From the NCBI GenBank assembly GCA_963723205.1, contig CAVRQC010000041.1, positions 124,001 to 188,000 of the forward strand: DNA of 64,000 nt, read 5' to 3'. The translations under genes and the position numbers were made by a program. This DNA is from CAVQBP01 sp963723205 (GTDB lineage: Bacteria; Bacteroidota; Ignavibacteria; Ignavibacteriales; Ignavibacteriaceae). Below the pieces are notes generated by a model that was not told the DNA's origin, did not search any database, and was given only the letters and a program-made list of their open reading frames with translations. This document shows positions 9,806-19,383 of this stretch, one piece after another. Positions within the stretch are counted from its first letter, which is position 1. Each line of letters starts with the position of its first letter.

Positions 9806-10636
9806 ATGAAAGGGAAAGTAGATTTACATATTCATACAAACCATTCTGATGGTTTCTACTCTCCTGAAGAAATTATTCTGAAGGCAAAAGATAAAGAATT
9901 TGATGCCATTAGTATTACAGATCATGATAATCTCTCCGGTATTAATGATGCAATAAAAAAGGGAAATGAAATCGGGATTGAAGTTATACCAGGATTGGAA
10001 ATCAGTTCGGATATTAAAGACAGAGAAATTCATATTTTAGGGTATTTTATTCAAACCGATAGCCAGGAGCTTGAAAGATACCTTAATTTTTTTAGGGTTG
10101 AAAGATTAAAAAGAGCAACACGAATAGTAAATAAACTCAATCTACTCGGATTGTCATTATCTATTGATGATGTTATGGAAGTTGCGAAAAATTCCGCTGT
10201 CGGTAGACCGCACATCGCCCAAGCTATGCTTAATAGAGGATTAATTTCCACCTATTATGAAGCTTTTAATAAATATATCGGAAACGGCGGACCAGCTTTT
10301 GAAAAGAAAGTTCATATTTCTCCGCAAAGCGCTTTCAAAATTATTAGTGATGCAGGCGGATTGTCCTTTATAGCTCATCCGGGATATATGGAAGAATCTC
10401 TGCTTAAAGAATTAATTGATGAAGGTGTCGATGGTATTGAAGTTATCCATTCGTCCCATTCACAGCACCAGGTAAGATTTTACAGGGGAATTGTGAATGA
10501 ATATTTCCTTTTAGAATGCGGCGGTTCCGATTTTCATGGGGGAAAAAGAGACGATGAAAAGAATTTCGGAAAATTTTATACTAAATATTCTGTTATAGAG
10601 GCAATGCGAAAACGATTAATGAAAAATTCAGCTTAA
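9806..10636 (+). CDS. PHP-domain phosphoesterase (YciV/RNase AM-like)
   Basis: A 276-residue metal-dependent phosphoesterase of the PHP family. The N-terminal DLHIHTNHSDG, TDHDN, an HILGYF motif, AHPGY and a C-terminal GGSDFHG supply the histidines and aspartates of the trinuclear metal site. Length and motif order match the YciV group. Characterised members hydrolyse 3',5'-nucleoside bisphosphates (such as pAp) or trim RNA 5' ends. It begins 9 bases after the Crp-family gene, without an evident Shine-Dalgarno sequence. The exact substrate is not determined by sequence. Confidence 0.88.
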   Translation: MKGKVDLHIHTNHSDGFYSPEEIILKAKDKEFDAISITDHDNLSGINDAIKKGNEIGIEVIPGLEISSDIKDREIHILGYFIQTDSQELERYLNFFRVERLKRATRIVNKLNLLGLSLSIDDVMEVAKNSAVGRPHIAQAMLNRGLISTYYEAFNKYIGNGGPAFEKKVHISPQSAFKIISDAGGLSFIAHPGYMEESLLKELIDEGVDGIEVIHSSHSQHQVRFYRGIVNEYFLLECGGSDFHGGKRDDEKNFGKFYTKYSVIEAMRKRLMKNSA

Positions 10637-10695
10637 TAATTAAAATTAGTATTTTATCTGCATATAATATTTTATCAAACTAAAATTTACTTTAA

Positions 10696-11160
10696 ATGAA
10701 TATTATTGAAGGAGATATCTCTTCTAAAGGTTATAAGTTTGCAATAATTGTTAGCAAGTTTAATGAATTTATTGGAAATAAATTGCTGGAAGGTGCAGTT
10801 GATTGCCTTAAAAAGCATAACTATACTGAAAATGATTTTGACTTAATAAAAGTGCCCGGAGCCTTTGAAATTCCTATAATTGCCGGCAAGATTGCATCTC
10901 AAAAAAAATATAATGCTATTATTGCATTAGGAGCCGTTATAAAAGGAGCAACTCCGCATTTTGATTACATTTCCAATGCTGTTAGCACAGGATGTGCTGA
11001 AGTCTCTTTGGAGTATAATCTTCCTGTTGTTTTCGGTGTTCTAACTACTAATACAGTTGAACAAGCCCTTGAACGTTCTAATTCAAAGCTCGGAAATAAG
11101 GGGTGGGATGCCGCGTTAACGGCAATTGAAATGGCAGATTTGAATCATAAACTTTCTTAA
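10696..11160 (+). CDS. ribH: 6,7-dimethyl-8-ribityllumazine synthase
   Basis: A 154-residue riboflavin-pathway enzyme that condenses the ribityl-diaminouracil with dihydroxybutanone phosphate; it assembles as pentamers or icosahedra. Seen: the SKFNEFI substrate loop, VPGAFEIP, GAVIKGATPHFDYI (phosphate and catalytic His region) and the GNKGWDAA helix. The usual GxTxH core is kept, although Ala replaces the common Glu in GATPH. Length matches the family. No other riboflavin gene is in the window. Confidence 0.95.
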   Translation: MNIIEGDISSKGYKFAIIVSKFNEFIGNKLLEGAVDCLKKHNYTENDFDLIKVPGAFEIPIIAGKIASQKKYNAIIALGAVIKGATPHFDYISNAVSTGCAEVSLEYNLPVVFGVLTTNTVEQALERSNSKLGNKGWDAALTAIEMADLNHKLS

Positions 11161-11347
11161 TTTTCCTGTCGTTTAATTAAGGAAGAAGACACTCTTTTTT
11201 ATATTCGTTGGATATATCCTTTTATACTTTCACATTTTAAAAAAAATAGTAAATTACATAGTCGGTTAACAGATCTTATTAAAAATAGGTGGGTGAATAA
11301 GAATTTTTACTTTTTTCAGAATTGATTAATAAACAAACTTTAAGCAC

Positions 11348-13582
11348 ATGAAAAAAATTACTGTAATCTTATTTGCATTCCTGTTTACTTCATCAATCTT
11401 TCCCCAGTCACTCGGAGGGTGGCAGACATATACAGAGATGAAGGACGTTGAAGCTATACAGGCTACTGATAATGGTTTCTGGGCTGCTTCCACCGGTGGT
11501 GCTTTTTTTTATAATAAAGACGACCACTCTTTCAAGACTCTGAGAAAATCAAATGGTCTTAACGGAACTCAACTAACTTCAACAACAATAGACAAAAATG
11601 GAAATGTTTGGTTTGGAAGCCAGTATGGTGTTCTTGATATTTATAATCCCAAGAGCAATTCAATTCAATCATTGCTCGATATATACAATTCAAACAAAAA
11701 TCCTAAGCAAATTAATGAGCTTGTTACAATAGGTGACACAATAATTGCATCAACGGACTTTGGAATTACATTAATTGATCCTGAAAAATTAATACTATAT
11801 GACACTTACTTCCGTTTTGGGACATTCCCGTCAAATATAAAAGTTAACAGTACTTTGAAATCAGGAAAAATTTATGTGGCAACAGATTATGGTGTAGCAA
11901 TTCAAAAAGATGGAGCAGTCAATCTTTCTGCGCCCGAATCGTGGTCTGTTTACCAGACTACAGACGGACTTCCTTCAAACAAGGTTAAAAAAATTGTCAA
12001 GTATAATGGTTCTGTTATTGCTGCCACCGATAGCGGTTTATCCTATTTCGATGGTGCAAAATGGAACTCATTTATTCCGCAATTTAACAACTTAAAAATT
12101 TCCGATATTATAGCAGCAAATGACACTTTATTTATTGTAAACGATAATACTGTTTATTCATTTTATAATGGAAATGTTAAAAATTATTTTTCCTCATCCG
12201 ATTCATTAATTAAAATTTCATATTCAAATAGCTTGGGATTATTAATCGGAAGTGCAACAACCGGAGTAATTGTTGGAAAAAATAATAATACATTATTTCC
12301 AAATGGTCCCGAGGCAAATCAATTCTTAGGAATTGATATAGATAATAGCGGAAACCTATGGTGTGCCAGTGGAACAGACGTTAGCGGTGTTGGTTTTTAT
12401 AAATATAATGGTCATACATGGACAAATTATAATACAGCCAATACTCCGCAAATTCAAACCAATAAATTTTTTACAGTTAAAACCTTTGATGATAATATCC
12501 TGTTTGGAAACTGGGGTAACGGATTTTTATCAATTCAAAATAATAATTATAAAATCTACAATGTTAATAACACCGAAATGAAGGGTATTCAATCAGATCC
12601 CACTTACCTGGTAGTAACAGATTTTGCTAAAGATTCAAAAGGAAACTTATGGATTTTAAATTATGGTGCTTCAAATGGTAAAGCCCTTGCAATGGTTACC
12701 CCCGACAGTACATGGTACTACTTTTCCATTCCTGTTTTCTATGGACAATATATTGAGCAGAATATGGGTATGGCAATTGATCAATATGATACAAAGTGGT
12801 TTTATTCTCAGGATAATAATAGTAAACCGGGACTCTATTATTTTAACGAAAACGGAACTTATTCAGATCCTAAAGATGATATCTCAGGTTATATTAATAA
12901 ATCAAATGGCTTGAACGATAACACGGTTAAATCAATTTTAGTCGATAAAAGAGGAGATATTTGGATTGGTACCGGGTTAGGTGTGAATATAATTAGTAAT
13001 AACGGATCTGTTCTATCAAGCAAACCTGCTTTAAGCATTACATCAGTTTATACACTAAGACAGCAGACAATTAATTGCATGGCTGTAGATCCTATAAATC
13101 AAAAATGGATCGGTACGAACCAGGGTTTATTCCTTGTCAATTCTGACGGTACTTCCTTAATTGCCTCTTATGATTCAAAGAACAGTCCTCTTCCATCGGA
13201 TATTATCAGAAGTATTACTATTGATGATAACAACGGAACTGTTTATGTAGCTACTGATGCCGCTATTACATCTTTCAAGACAGCTGCTATTAAACCGCAA
13301 GACAGCTTTACAAATCTATTTGTCTATCCCAGCCCGTTTATTCTGAATGGCAGAAATAATCAGGTTACTATTTCCGGTCTGGTAGTTGATTCTGATATAA
13401 AAATATTAACAATTACAGGAAAACTGGTTTCGGAATTTTCTTCACCCGGTGGAAATGTTGCTTTCTGGGATGGTAAAGATATGAATGGAAATTATGTCAG
13501 CAGTGGAATCTATCTTATAATTGCATTTGATAAGGAAGGAAACAATGCTGTTGCCGGCAAGATTGCGGTGATAAGAAAGTAA
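11348..13582 (+). CDS. PorZ-like beta-propeller protein with FlgD-type C-terminal domain
   Basis: A 744-residue exported protein (signal peptide MKKITVILFAFLFTSSIFPQS). It begins with GGWQTYTEM and then many two-component-regulator-propeller repeats (for example GNVWFGSQYGVLDIY, GDIWIGTGLGVNII, QKWIGTNQGLFLV), consistent with two seven-bladed propellers. It ends with an Ig-like FlgD/T9SS domain (VYPSPFILNG to VAGKIAVIRK). Order and length match PorZ, the surface component of the type IX secretion system that supports modification of cargo at the sortase. The PorZ assignment is an inference from architecture; other propeller proteins with sorting tags look alike. It is followed within 18 bases by the broken ABC-F gene. 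Confidence 0.65.
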   Translation: MKKITVILFAFLFTSSIFPQSLGGWQTYTEMKDVEAIQATDNGFWAASTGGAFFYNKDDHSFKTLRKSNGLNGTQLTSTTIDKNGNVWFGSQYGVLDIYNPKSNSIQSLLDIYNSNKNPKQINELVTIGDTIIASTDFGITLIDPEKLILYDTYFRFGTFPSNIKVNSTLKSGKIYVATDYGVAIQKDGAVNLSAPESWSVYQTTDGLPSNKVKKIVKYNGSVIAATDSGLSYFDGAKWNSFIPQFNNLKISDIIAANDTLFIVNDNTVYSFYNGNVKNYFSSSDSLIKISYSNSLGLLIGSATTGVIVGKNNNTLFPNGPEANQFLGIDIDNSGNLWCASGTDVSGVGFYKYNGHTWTNYNTANTPQIQTNKFFTVKTFDDNILFGNWGNGFLSIQNNNYKIYNVNNTEMKGIQSDPTYLVVTDFAKDSKGNLWILNYGASNGKALAMVTPDSTWYYFSIPVFYGQYIEQNMGMAIDQYDTKWFYSQDNNSKPGLYYFNENGTYSDPKDDISGYINKSNGLNDNTVKSILVDKRGDIWIGTGLGVNIISNNGSVLSSKPALSITSVYTLRQQTINCMAVDPINQKWIGTNQGLFLVNSDGTSLIASYDSKNSPLPSDIIRSITIDDNNGTVYVATDAAITSFKTAAIKPQDSFTNLFVYPSPFILNGRNNQVTISGLVVDSDIKILTITGKLVSEFSSPGGNVAFWDGKDMNGNYVSSGIYLIIAFDKEGNNAVAGKIAVIRK

Positions 13583-13600
13583 ACAGACAGATATTTTTTA

Positions 13601-15556
13601 ATGATAAACCTTGCCAATATTTCACTTCAATTTAATGGAAACTATTTATTTGAGAATGTAAGCTTTAAAATCAATTCAGGGGATAAAATTTCACTGGTCG
13701 GTGCCAATGGTACAGGGAAATCATCACTTCTGAAGATTATAACCGGAGATATTCAGCCTGAGTCGGGAAAAGTATTAAAACAAAAAAATATCAGCATCGG
13801 CTACCTTCCGCAGGAAAATGTAACCCATAAGAATAAATCGCTTCTTGAAGAAGCTTTATCAGCATTGAGCAACCTGGTAAAGTTAAGAGAAAAAGAAAAG
13901 GAAATTACAAACAGATTGGGTCAGATTAATTCCTGAAGATGAAAAAATTGATTTAGTAAATCAGCTGGGAGAAGTTCATCATAAATTGGAGGAGATGGAT
14001 TCTTATACTGCAGAATCGAAAGATAAAAAAAATACTTTTGGGACTTGGTTTTATTGAAGAAGATTTTAACAGATCTACAAATGAATTTTCCGGCGGGTGG
14101 CAGATGAGAATTGCACTTGCTAAAATTCTGATTTCACAAAATGATCTTCTTTTAATGGATGAACCAACTAATCATCTCGATATAGATTCTCTTGAATGGC
14201 TGATAAGTTACCTGAAGAGCTACCAGGGAGCTTTATTGAGTTGTATCCCACGATAAACATTTTATTAATGAAATTACCAATAAAACCCTGGAAATTTACT
14301 TAAATAAGTTCTATAAGTTTAATGGCGATTATGATGCTTATTTAAAATATAAAGAAGAAAGAGATAAGCTTGCTGAGACCCAATTCGTGCAGCAGCAAAA
14401 AAAAATTAAAGAGACAGAAAAATTTATTGAAAGATTCCGGTATAAAGCAACAAAAGCAAAACAGGTGCAAAGCAGGATAAAACAGCTTGAAAAAATTGAA
14501 CTTATTGAACTACCCGAAAATAAATCGGATATAAATATCAGGTTTCCCGATCCGCCGGTTAGTGGAAAAATTAATATTGAACTTGATTCAATTTCAAAAT
14601 CTTACGGCCAAAAAAAAATTTTTGAAGGATTAAGTTTTAATGTAAACCGTGGAGAAAAAATTGCATTTGTTGGAACAAATGGAGCCGGAAAAACTACCCT
14701 GGCCAAAATAATAGCAGGTGAAATAGATTTTGATTCCGGGAAAAGAATTATCAGGACATAATACTATTATTAGTTATTATGCACAGGATGTTGCTGATGA
14801 ACTTAATCCATCACTGGACATTCTCGAGACACTGGAAAACATGTCAGAAGAAAAAACTATCGGCCAGCTGCGAACTTTATTGGGAGCTTTCCTTTTTTCA
14901 GGTGACGACGTTTTCAAAAAAATAGGAGTTCTTTCGGGAGGTGAAAAAAGCCGGGTTGCTTTAGCAAAAATCCTATTAACGAAATCTAATTTTATTATTC
15001 TTGATGAACCGACAAATCATCTTGATATTTCTTCCAAAGATGTTCTCCTGAAAGCCTTAAAAAATTTTCCAGGCTCTTTAATTCTTGTTTCACATGATAT
15101 AGATTTCTTAAAACCCCTGGTAAATAAAGTTGTTGAGGTTAAAAAAGGTAAAATAAAGGAATACCCAGGCGGAATTGAATACTACCTGCAGAAAGAGAGA
15201 AGAATTCATTGAACAGGAAAATGAATCTATTAAAAAAAACAGGAAAAGAAAATTTATCAAGGAAAGATCAAAAAAGAATTGAGGCTGAATTAAGACAGAA
15301 AAGATATAATGCAACTAAAGATATGGCAAATAAAATAAAAATTTTGGAAAAAAAAATTGAAGAGCTGGAGAAGAAAGAAGAGCAGTTAAAGGAACTTCTT
15401 TCCAATCCGGATATTTACAATGACCATGGAAAAGCTAAAGAGGAAACCAATTGATTATAATAATATTCAACTGGAGCTTGAAAAATCTCTAAATGATTGG
15501 GAAAAACTTTCCAACAGTATAATGAAATAGAGCAGGAGTTTCAAAATAATAATTAA
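13601..15556 (+). pseudogene. ABC-F ATPase (Uup/EttA-like) broken by about eight frameshifts
   Basis: An ABC-F protein, a family that acts on ribosomes (translation factor or antibiotic protection). The full ~650-residue architecture is recognisable across frames: first Walker A GANGTGKSS, signature FSGGW, Walker B LLMDEPTNHLD; second Walker A GTNGAGKTT, LSGGEKSR, LDEPTNHLD; then a C-terminal coiled coil ending QYNEIEQEFQNNN. The frame changes near 13928, 14022, 14239, 14752, 15196, 15243, 15450 and 15514. The first seven all move by +1 (one surplus base each) and the last by -1. Motifs are otherwise intact and both neighbouring genes are unbroken. It is either a very recent pseudogene or a patch of sequence error; programmed frameshifting is unlikely because several shifts lie well before any stop. 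Confidence 0.85.
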
Positions 15557-15573
15557 TATTTCACGAAAAGAAA

Positions 15574-16560
15574 TTAAACCTTTATCCCCAAAAACTCCTC
15601 AGCTAAAGCCAGACCGCCGTAAATTGCAGCATCATCACCAAGTTCCGAAGCAACAATTTTCAAACCTTTCGCACTTTCTTTTAATACATGCTCATCAAAT
15701 GCTTTTTTAATATGCGGAATCATAAACTTACTGAGCGCTTCAATCAATCCCCCGCCAAGAACAATCATATCAAGGTTTAATAAATTAGCAATACTGGCCA
15801 ACACTATTCCGATAGTTTCACATTCATCAGAAATATGTTTAATTACAACCGGATCATTTTTTTTAACTGCAGTAGCAAGTGCTTTACTTTTTATTTTTTC
15901 CCCCGGTTTTACAAGCTTATTTAAAATACTTTTTTTGTCATGCTTCATGCTTGCTTCAATCTTTTTGGCAATGGCAGTTCTGCTGGCAATTGCTTCAAAA
16001 CATCCTCTATTTCCACATCCGCAAAGAGGTCCATTTTTTTGTACAACAACATGCCCGATTTCACCGGCAACATAATTAGAACCTCTGTAAATTTTATTGT
16101 CAAAAAAGAATGCACCGCCTATACCTGTACCGATAAAAACAGAGAGCATATTTTTAGATTTTTTACCAATTCCATAATTTTTTACTCCCAATCCGCCCAA
16201 ATTAACATCATTCTCTAACAATACAGGAAAATTTATTTCTTTTTGCAGCTTTTCTTTCAAGTTATAATTTTTAATTCCCAAATTCGGAGCTAAGCCTACC
16301 ATACCGGTATAAGGATTTAGTGATCCGGGTATTCCAATGCATACTGCCTTAACATTTTCTTTTTTAAAATTATTACTTTTTACCAGTTCTTTAACTATTG
16401 AAGAAAGACTTTCAACATATTCTTTATTAGTAGAATTGGATTTTGTAGGTTTTTTCAGTTTGGCAAAAATTCCATCTTCCGAATTCAAAGCTGAAGCAAG
16501 AATCTTTGTTCCTCCCATATCTACACTTATTATAAAATCTTTACCCAGAACTGCCTCCAT
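15574..16560 (-). CDS. ROK-family sugar kinase (glucokinase-like)
   Basis: A 328-residue cytoplasmic ATP-dependent hexose kinase. Seen: N-terminal phosphate loop DMGGTKILAS, catalytic region LLENDVN, the GTGIGGA adenosine loop, a GEIGHV segment and the zinc-binding ROK signature CGCGNRGCFE near residue 180. Members phosphorylate glucose, N-acetylglucosamine, N-acetylmannosamine or fructose, and the specificity cannot be fixed here. No Shine-Dalgarno is visible before the ATG. It converges on the broken ABC-F gene with 17 bases between the stops. Confidence 0.9.
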   Translation of the reverse strand: MEAVLGKDFIISVDMGGTKILASALNSEDGIFAKLKKPTKSNSTNKEYVESLSSIVKELVKSNNFKKENVKAVCIGIPGSLNPYTGMVGLAPNLGIKNYNLKEKLQKEINFPVLLENDVNLGGLGVKNYGIGKKSKNMLSVFIGTGIGGAFFFDNKIYRGSNYVAGEIGHVVVQKNGPLCGCGNRGCFEAIASRTAIAKKIEASMKHDKKSILNKLVKPGEKIKSKALATAVKKNDPVVIKHISDECETIGIVLASIANLLNLDMIVLGGGLIEALSKFMIPHIKKAFDEHVLKESAKGLKIVASELGDDAAIYGGLALAEEFLGIKV

Positions 16561-16682
16561 TTAAATTTATTTAACAAAATCTTAATATAAAAAATTAGAA
16601 ATATTTTAATACTTTTCAAAACTCAATTATTTTGACTTTATTTTAAATTGTTTATATCGCACATAATCTATAATTTTAATTA

Positions 16683-17480
16683 ATGGAAAAAATAAAACCG
16701 TTAAAAAGATTCGGTCAGAACTATATAAATGATCAGAATATACTTAAAAATATTGTTAAAGAAATTGCTCCTAAGATAAATGATAATTTATTGGAAATCG
16801 GTCCGGGTTTAGGTTCATTAACAGAAAAATTATTAAATTATATTCCAAATTTAGCTGCAGTTGAAATTGATAAAAGAGTTATTGAAAACCTTTCAAACAA
16901 ATTTCCGCAAGTAAATTTAATAAATGATGATTTCTTAAATCTTGACTTACAAAAGTTAATTGCTAATTCACAAAACAAACTTAGAATTATCGGGAATATT
17001 CCGTATAATCTTACTTCATCAATTATCTTTAAAATGATAGAAAATAATTCAATTATTTCAGATTCAGTTATTATGGTTCAAACAGAAGTGGCCAAAAGGA
17101 TGGTTGCACAGAGGGGTACAAAAGATTATGGAATTCTTTCAATTCTACTAAATTATTTTTCAGAAATTAAACATTGTTTTAGAGTTTCGCCTAATGTTTT
17201 TTATCCGAAACCGAAAGTATTTTCTTCTGTTATACATATATACTTCAAAGAATTAAACGAATCTAAAGAAGAACAGAGGCTTTTTATTAAAATTGTTAAA
17301 GCAGCTTTCGGAAACAGAAGAAAAACATTAAGGAATTCATTTGAAAACAGCCTGTCATCTGTTGGTCTAAAAGATATTGATTTTGAATCTTCGGGTATAA
17401 ATCTCTCTTTACGTGCCGAGCAGCTAACCATAGATGATTTTAAAAAATTATCTGAATATGTTTTCAAACTACAAATCTAA
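16683..17480 (+). CDS. rsmA: 16S rRNA (adenine(1518)/(1519)-N6)-dimethyltransferase
   Basis: A 265-residue SAM-dependent methyltransferase that dimethylates two adjacent adenines in the 3'-terminal hairpin of 16S rRNA during 30S maturation. Seen: RFGQNYINDQNILKNIV at the N terminus, SAM motif LEIGPGLGSLTEKL, the catalytic NIPYNL near residues 105-110, and the C-terminal helical domain with FGNRRKTLRNS. Length and motif order match KsgA/RsmA. A PAP2 gene follows 30 bases downstream on the same strand. Confidence 0.96.
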   Translation: MEKIKPLKRFGQNYINDQNILKNIVKEIAPKINDNLLEIGPGLGSLTEKLLNYIPNLAAVEIDKRVIENLSNKFPQVNLINDDFLNLDLQKLIANSQNKLRIIGNIPYNLTSSIIFKMIENNSIISDSVIMVQTEVAKRMVAQRGTKDYGILSILLNYFSEIKHCFRVSPNVFYPKPKVFSSVIHIYFKELNESKEEQRLFIKIVKAAFGNRRKTLRNSFENSLSSVGLKDIDFESSGINLSLRAEQLTIDDFKKLSEYVFKLQI

Positions 17481-17510
17481 AGTAATGTTCTCTTATATAT
17501 CTTTTTTGGA

Positions 17511-18461
17511 ATGCATACAATAAAATCTTTCTTACGTAAACTTAAAGCTTTTGATCTGGTAGTAGTTATTTTCTTCATCTTCCTGATTTTTATGAATTTG
17601 ATTTTTTACAAAAGAGTTGATCACTGGTTGTTTTTTGTATTCATTAATTCATTTATAATTTTATTTGCATTTGCATTAGGTTATTTTGAAGATAAATATA
17701 ATAACCGGTTCTGGCGAATAATTCATTATTGGTATATAGCACCATTAATACTCTTTACCTTTAAAGAACTCTACTATATGATCCATCCTATCAGGGTGCA
17801 GGATTATGATTATCTTTTTATAAAAATTGATCATTGGATTTTTGGAATAAATCCCACCCAATGGCTGCAGCAATTTACTAATCCTGTATTAACCGAAATT
17901 CTGCAAATTGTATACGGCCTTTTTTATTTTCTACCAATTATTCTTGCTTTGGCACTATTAAGAAATAAAAGGTACATGGCAGTTGATTTTGCAGCATTTT
18001 CCATCGTTTATGGTTTTTTCCTTTCTTACCTTGGATATTTTGCACTACCCGGAGTTGGACCCCGTTTTACACTTCACAATTTCAGCCAGATAAATGTTGA
18101 TCTACCGGGGATCTGGTTAACAAATTATTTAAGGGACCTGGTTAACATGGGTGAATCAATACCCCCCGGGACACTAAATCCTGCAGCAATTGTTCAAAGA
18201 GATGTTTTCCCGAGCGGTCATACCATGATTACATTGATTGTAATTTATCTTGCTATTAAACTGAAGAGCCGCTCAAGATATTTCCTTGTTCCGGTTGGAA
18301 TTTTACTAATTTTTGCTACAGTGTATTTATGGTACCATTATGTTATAGATCTAATAGGTGGATTATTATTTATGATATTCTCTTTATGGTCAGGTAAGCA
18401 CATTTTTAACTGGTGGCAGAGAAAGGTTGGCGGGAAAGAATTTGAATACGGAAAATATTGA
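17511..18461 (+). CDS. Membrane PAP2-family phosphatase
   Basis: A 316-residue integral membrane protein with about six hydrophobic helices. The phosphatidic-acid-phosphatase type 2 signature is present: FPSGHTMITL (motif 2) and YHYVIDLIGG (motif 3, His-x3-Asp). Length and the long loop before the PSGH motif resemble the PAP2_3/inositolphosphotransferase branch. Likely substrates are lipid phosphates or undecaprenyl pyrophosphate at the outer face of the inner membrane. The specific lipid is not known. It lies 30 bases after rsmA and may be cotranscribed with it. Confidence 0.85.
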   Translation: MHTIKSFLRKLKAFDLVVVIFFIFLIFMNLIFYKRVDHWLFFVFINSFIILFAFALGYFEDKYNNRFWRIIHYWYIAPLILFTFKELYYMIHPIRVQDYDYLFIKIDHWIFGINPTQWLQQFTNPVLTEILQIVYGLFYFLPIILALALLRNKRYMAVDFAAFSIVYGFFLSYLGYFALPGVGPRFTLHNFSQINVDLPGIWLTNYLRDLVNMGESIPPGTLNPAAIVQRDVFPSGHTMITLIVIYLAIKLKSRSRYFLVPVGILLIFATVYLWYHYVIDLIGGLLFMIFSLWSGKHIFNWWQRKVGGKEFEYGKY

Positions 18462-18593
18462 GGTTGTTTTTAATAAATCGTATTAAGCATAATTACTAAA
18501 ATCGTTGCTATATTGTTTTTTGCAGAATATGTAAAAGTTTTTTTAATAATAATTAACCAATTTTTGATTTTCACTATAACAGCATAGAATTTT

Positions 18594-19289
18594 ATGACCG
18601 ATAAGAATCTTGAAAAAAGGACTCAGGTAAAAAGAATATTTGAATCAATTGCTTTCAGGTATGATCTTCTGAACCATTTGTTAAGCTTTGGAACAGATTA
18701 TTATTGGAGAAAAAAAGCCATAAAATTAACAAAGTTTACACCTGATTCTATTCTGCTTGATGTAGCATGCGGAACAGGCGATTTTGCTATTGAGGCTAAA
18801 AAATCAGGTATTAAAAATATTTTAGGTGCAGATTTTTCAATAAATATGCTGAAGCTTTTTAATAAAAAAAGTAATTGGATTATTGGAAGGAGTATTCAGA
18901 TGGTAGCTGAAAATATACCTCTGAAAAATAGTTCGGTTACAAATATAACTGTGGCGTTCGGAGTAAGAAATTTTTATGATATCCAAAAAGGATTTGATTC
19001 CTTTTATAATGTTCTAAAAGGTAATGGAAAAGTAACTATACTGGAGTTCCGGATCCCATCAAATTTTATTTTTAAAAGATTATATAAATTTTACTTTAAG
19101 AAAATTCTCCCTGTTATAGGGGGAATAATTTCCGGTGACAGGGATGCATATAATTATCTTCCAAAGTCAGTTGAAGAGTTTGATGAAAAAATTGACCTTG
19201 AAAAACTTCTAATGAATTCCGGTTTCAAAAAGGTAGAGAAGTTCGATTTAACATTCGGAATAGCACAAACTATAATTGCCACCAAATAA
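18594..19289 (+). CDS. menG: Demethylmenaquinone methyltransferase
   Basis: A 231-residue SAM-dependent C-methyltransferase (UbiE/MenG family) for the last step of menaquinone synthesis. Seen: the N-terminal VKRIFESIAFRYDLLNHLLS, SAM motif LLDVACGTGDFAIEA, the GVRNFYDIQKG segment and the C-terminal FGIAQTIIATK. Because the presumed host group uses menaquinone, MenG activity is the likely one. It is followed by convergent genes after 94 bases. Confidence 0.93.
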   Translation: MTDKNLEKRTQVKRIFESIAFRYDLLNHLLSFGTDYYWRKKAIKLTKFTPDSILLDVACGTGDFAIEAKKSGIKNILGADFSINMLKLFNKKSNWIIGRSIQMVAENIPLKNSSVTNITVAFGVRNFYDIQKGFDSFYNVLKGNGKVTILEFRIPSNFIFKRLYKFYFKKILPVIGGIISGDRDAYNYLPKSVEEFDEKIDLEKLLMNSGFKKVEKFDLTFGIAQTIIATK

Positions 19290-19336
19290 GCAGCAGAACT
19301 TATTGAGATTATATGAAATGACGAAATACCGGAGTA

Positions 19337-19354
19337 ATGGAATTATAATTCCAT
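19337..19354. repeat. Perfect 18-bp palindrome between convergent genes
   Basis: ATGGAATTATAATTCCAT lies between the stops of the menG and lipoprotein genes. It may form a weak bidirectional terminator, although no long T-run follows on either strand. Confidence 0.35.
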
Positions 19355-19383
19355 AACTTCGAAAGCATTAATAAAGAAACGAT

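Noticed and set aside
13601..15556. Programmed +1 frameshifting of the ABC-F gene at stop codons
   Set aside because: At least the shift near 14022 occurs about ten codons before the next stop, as shown by the conserved ILLGLGF text, so stop-dependent recoding does not explain it.
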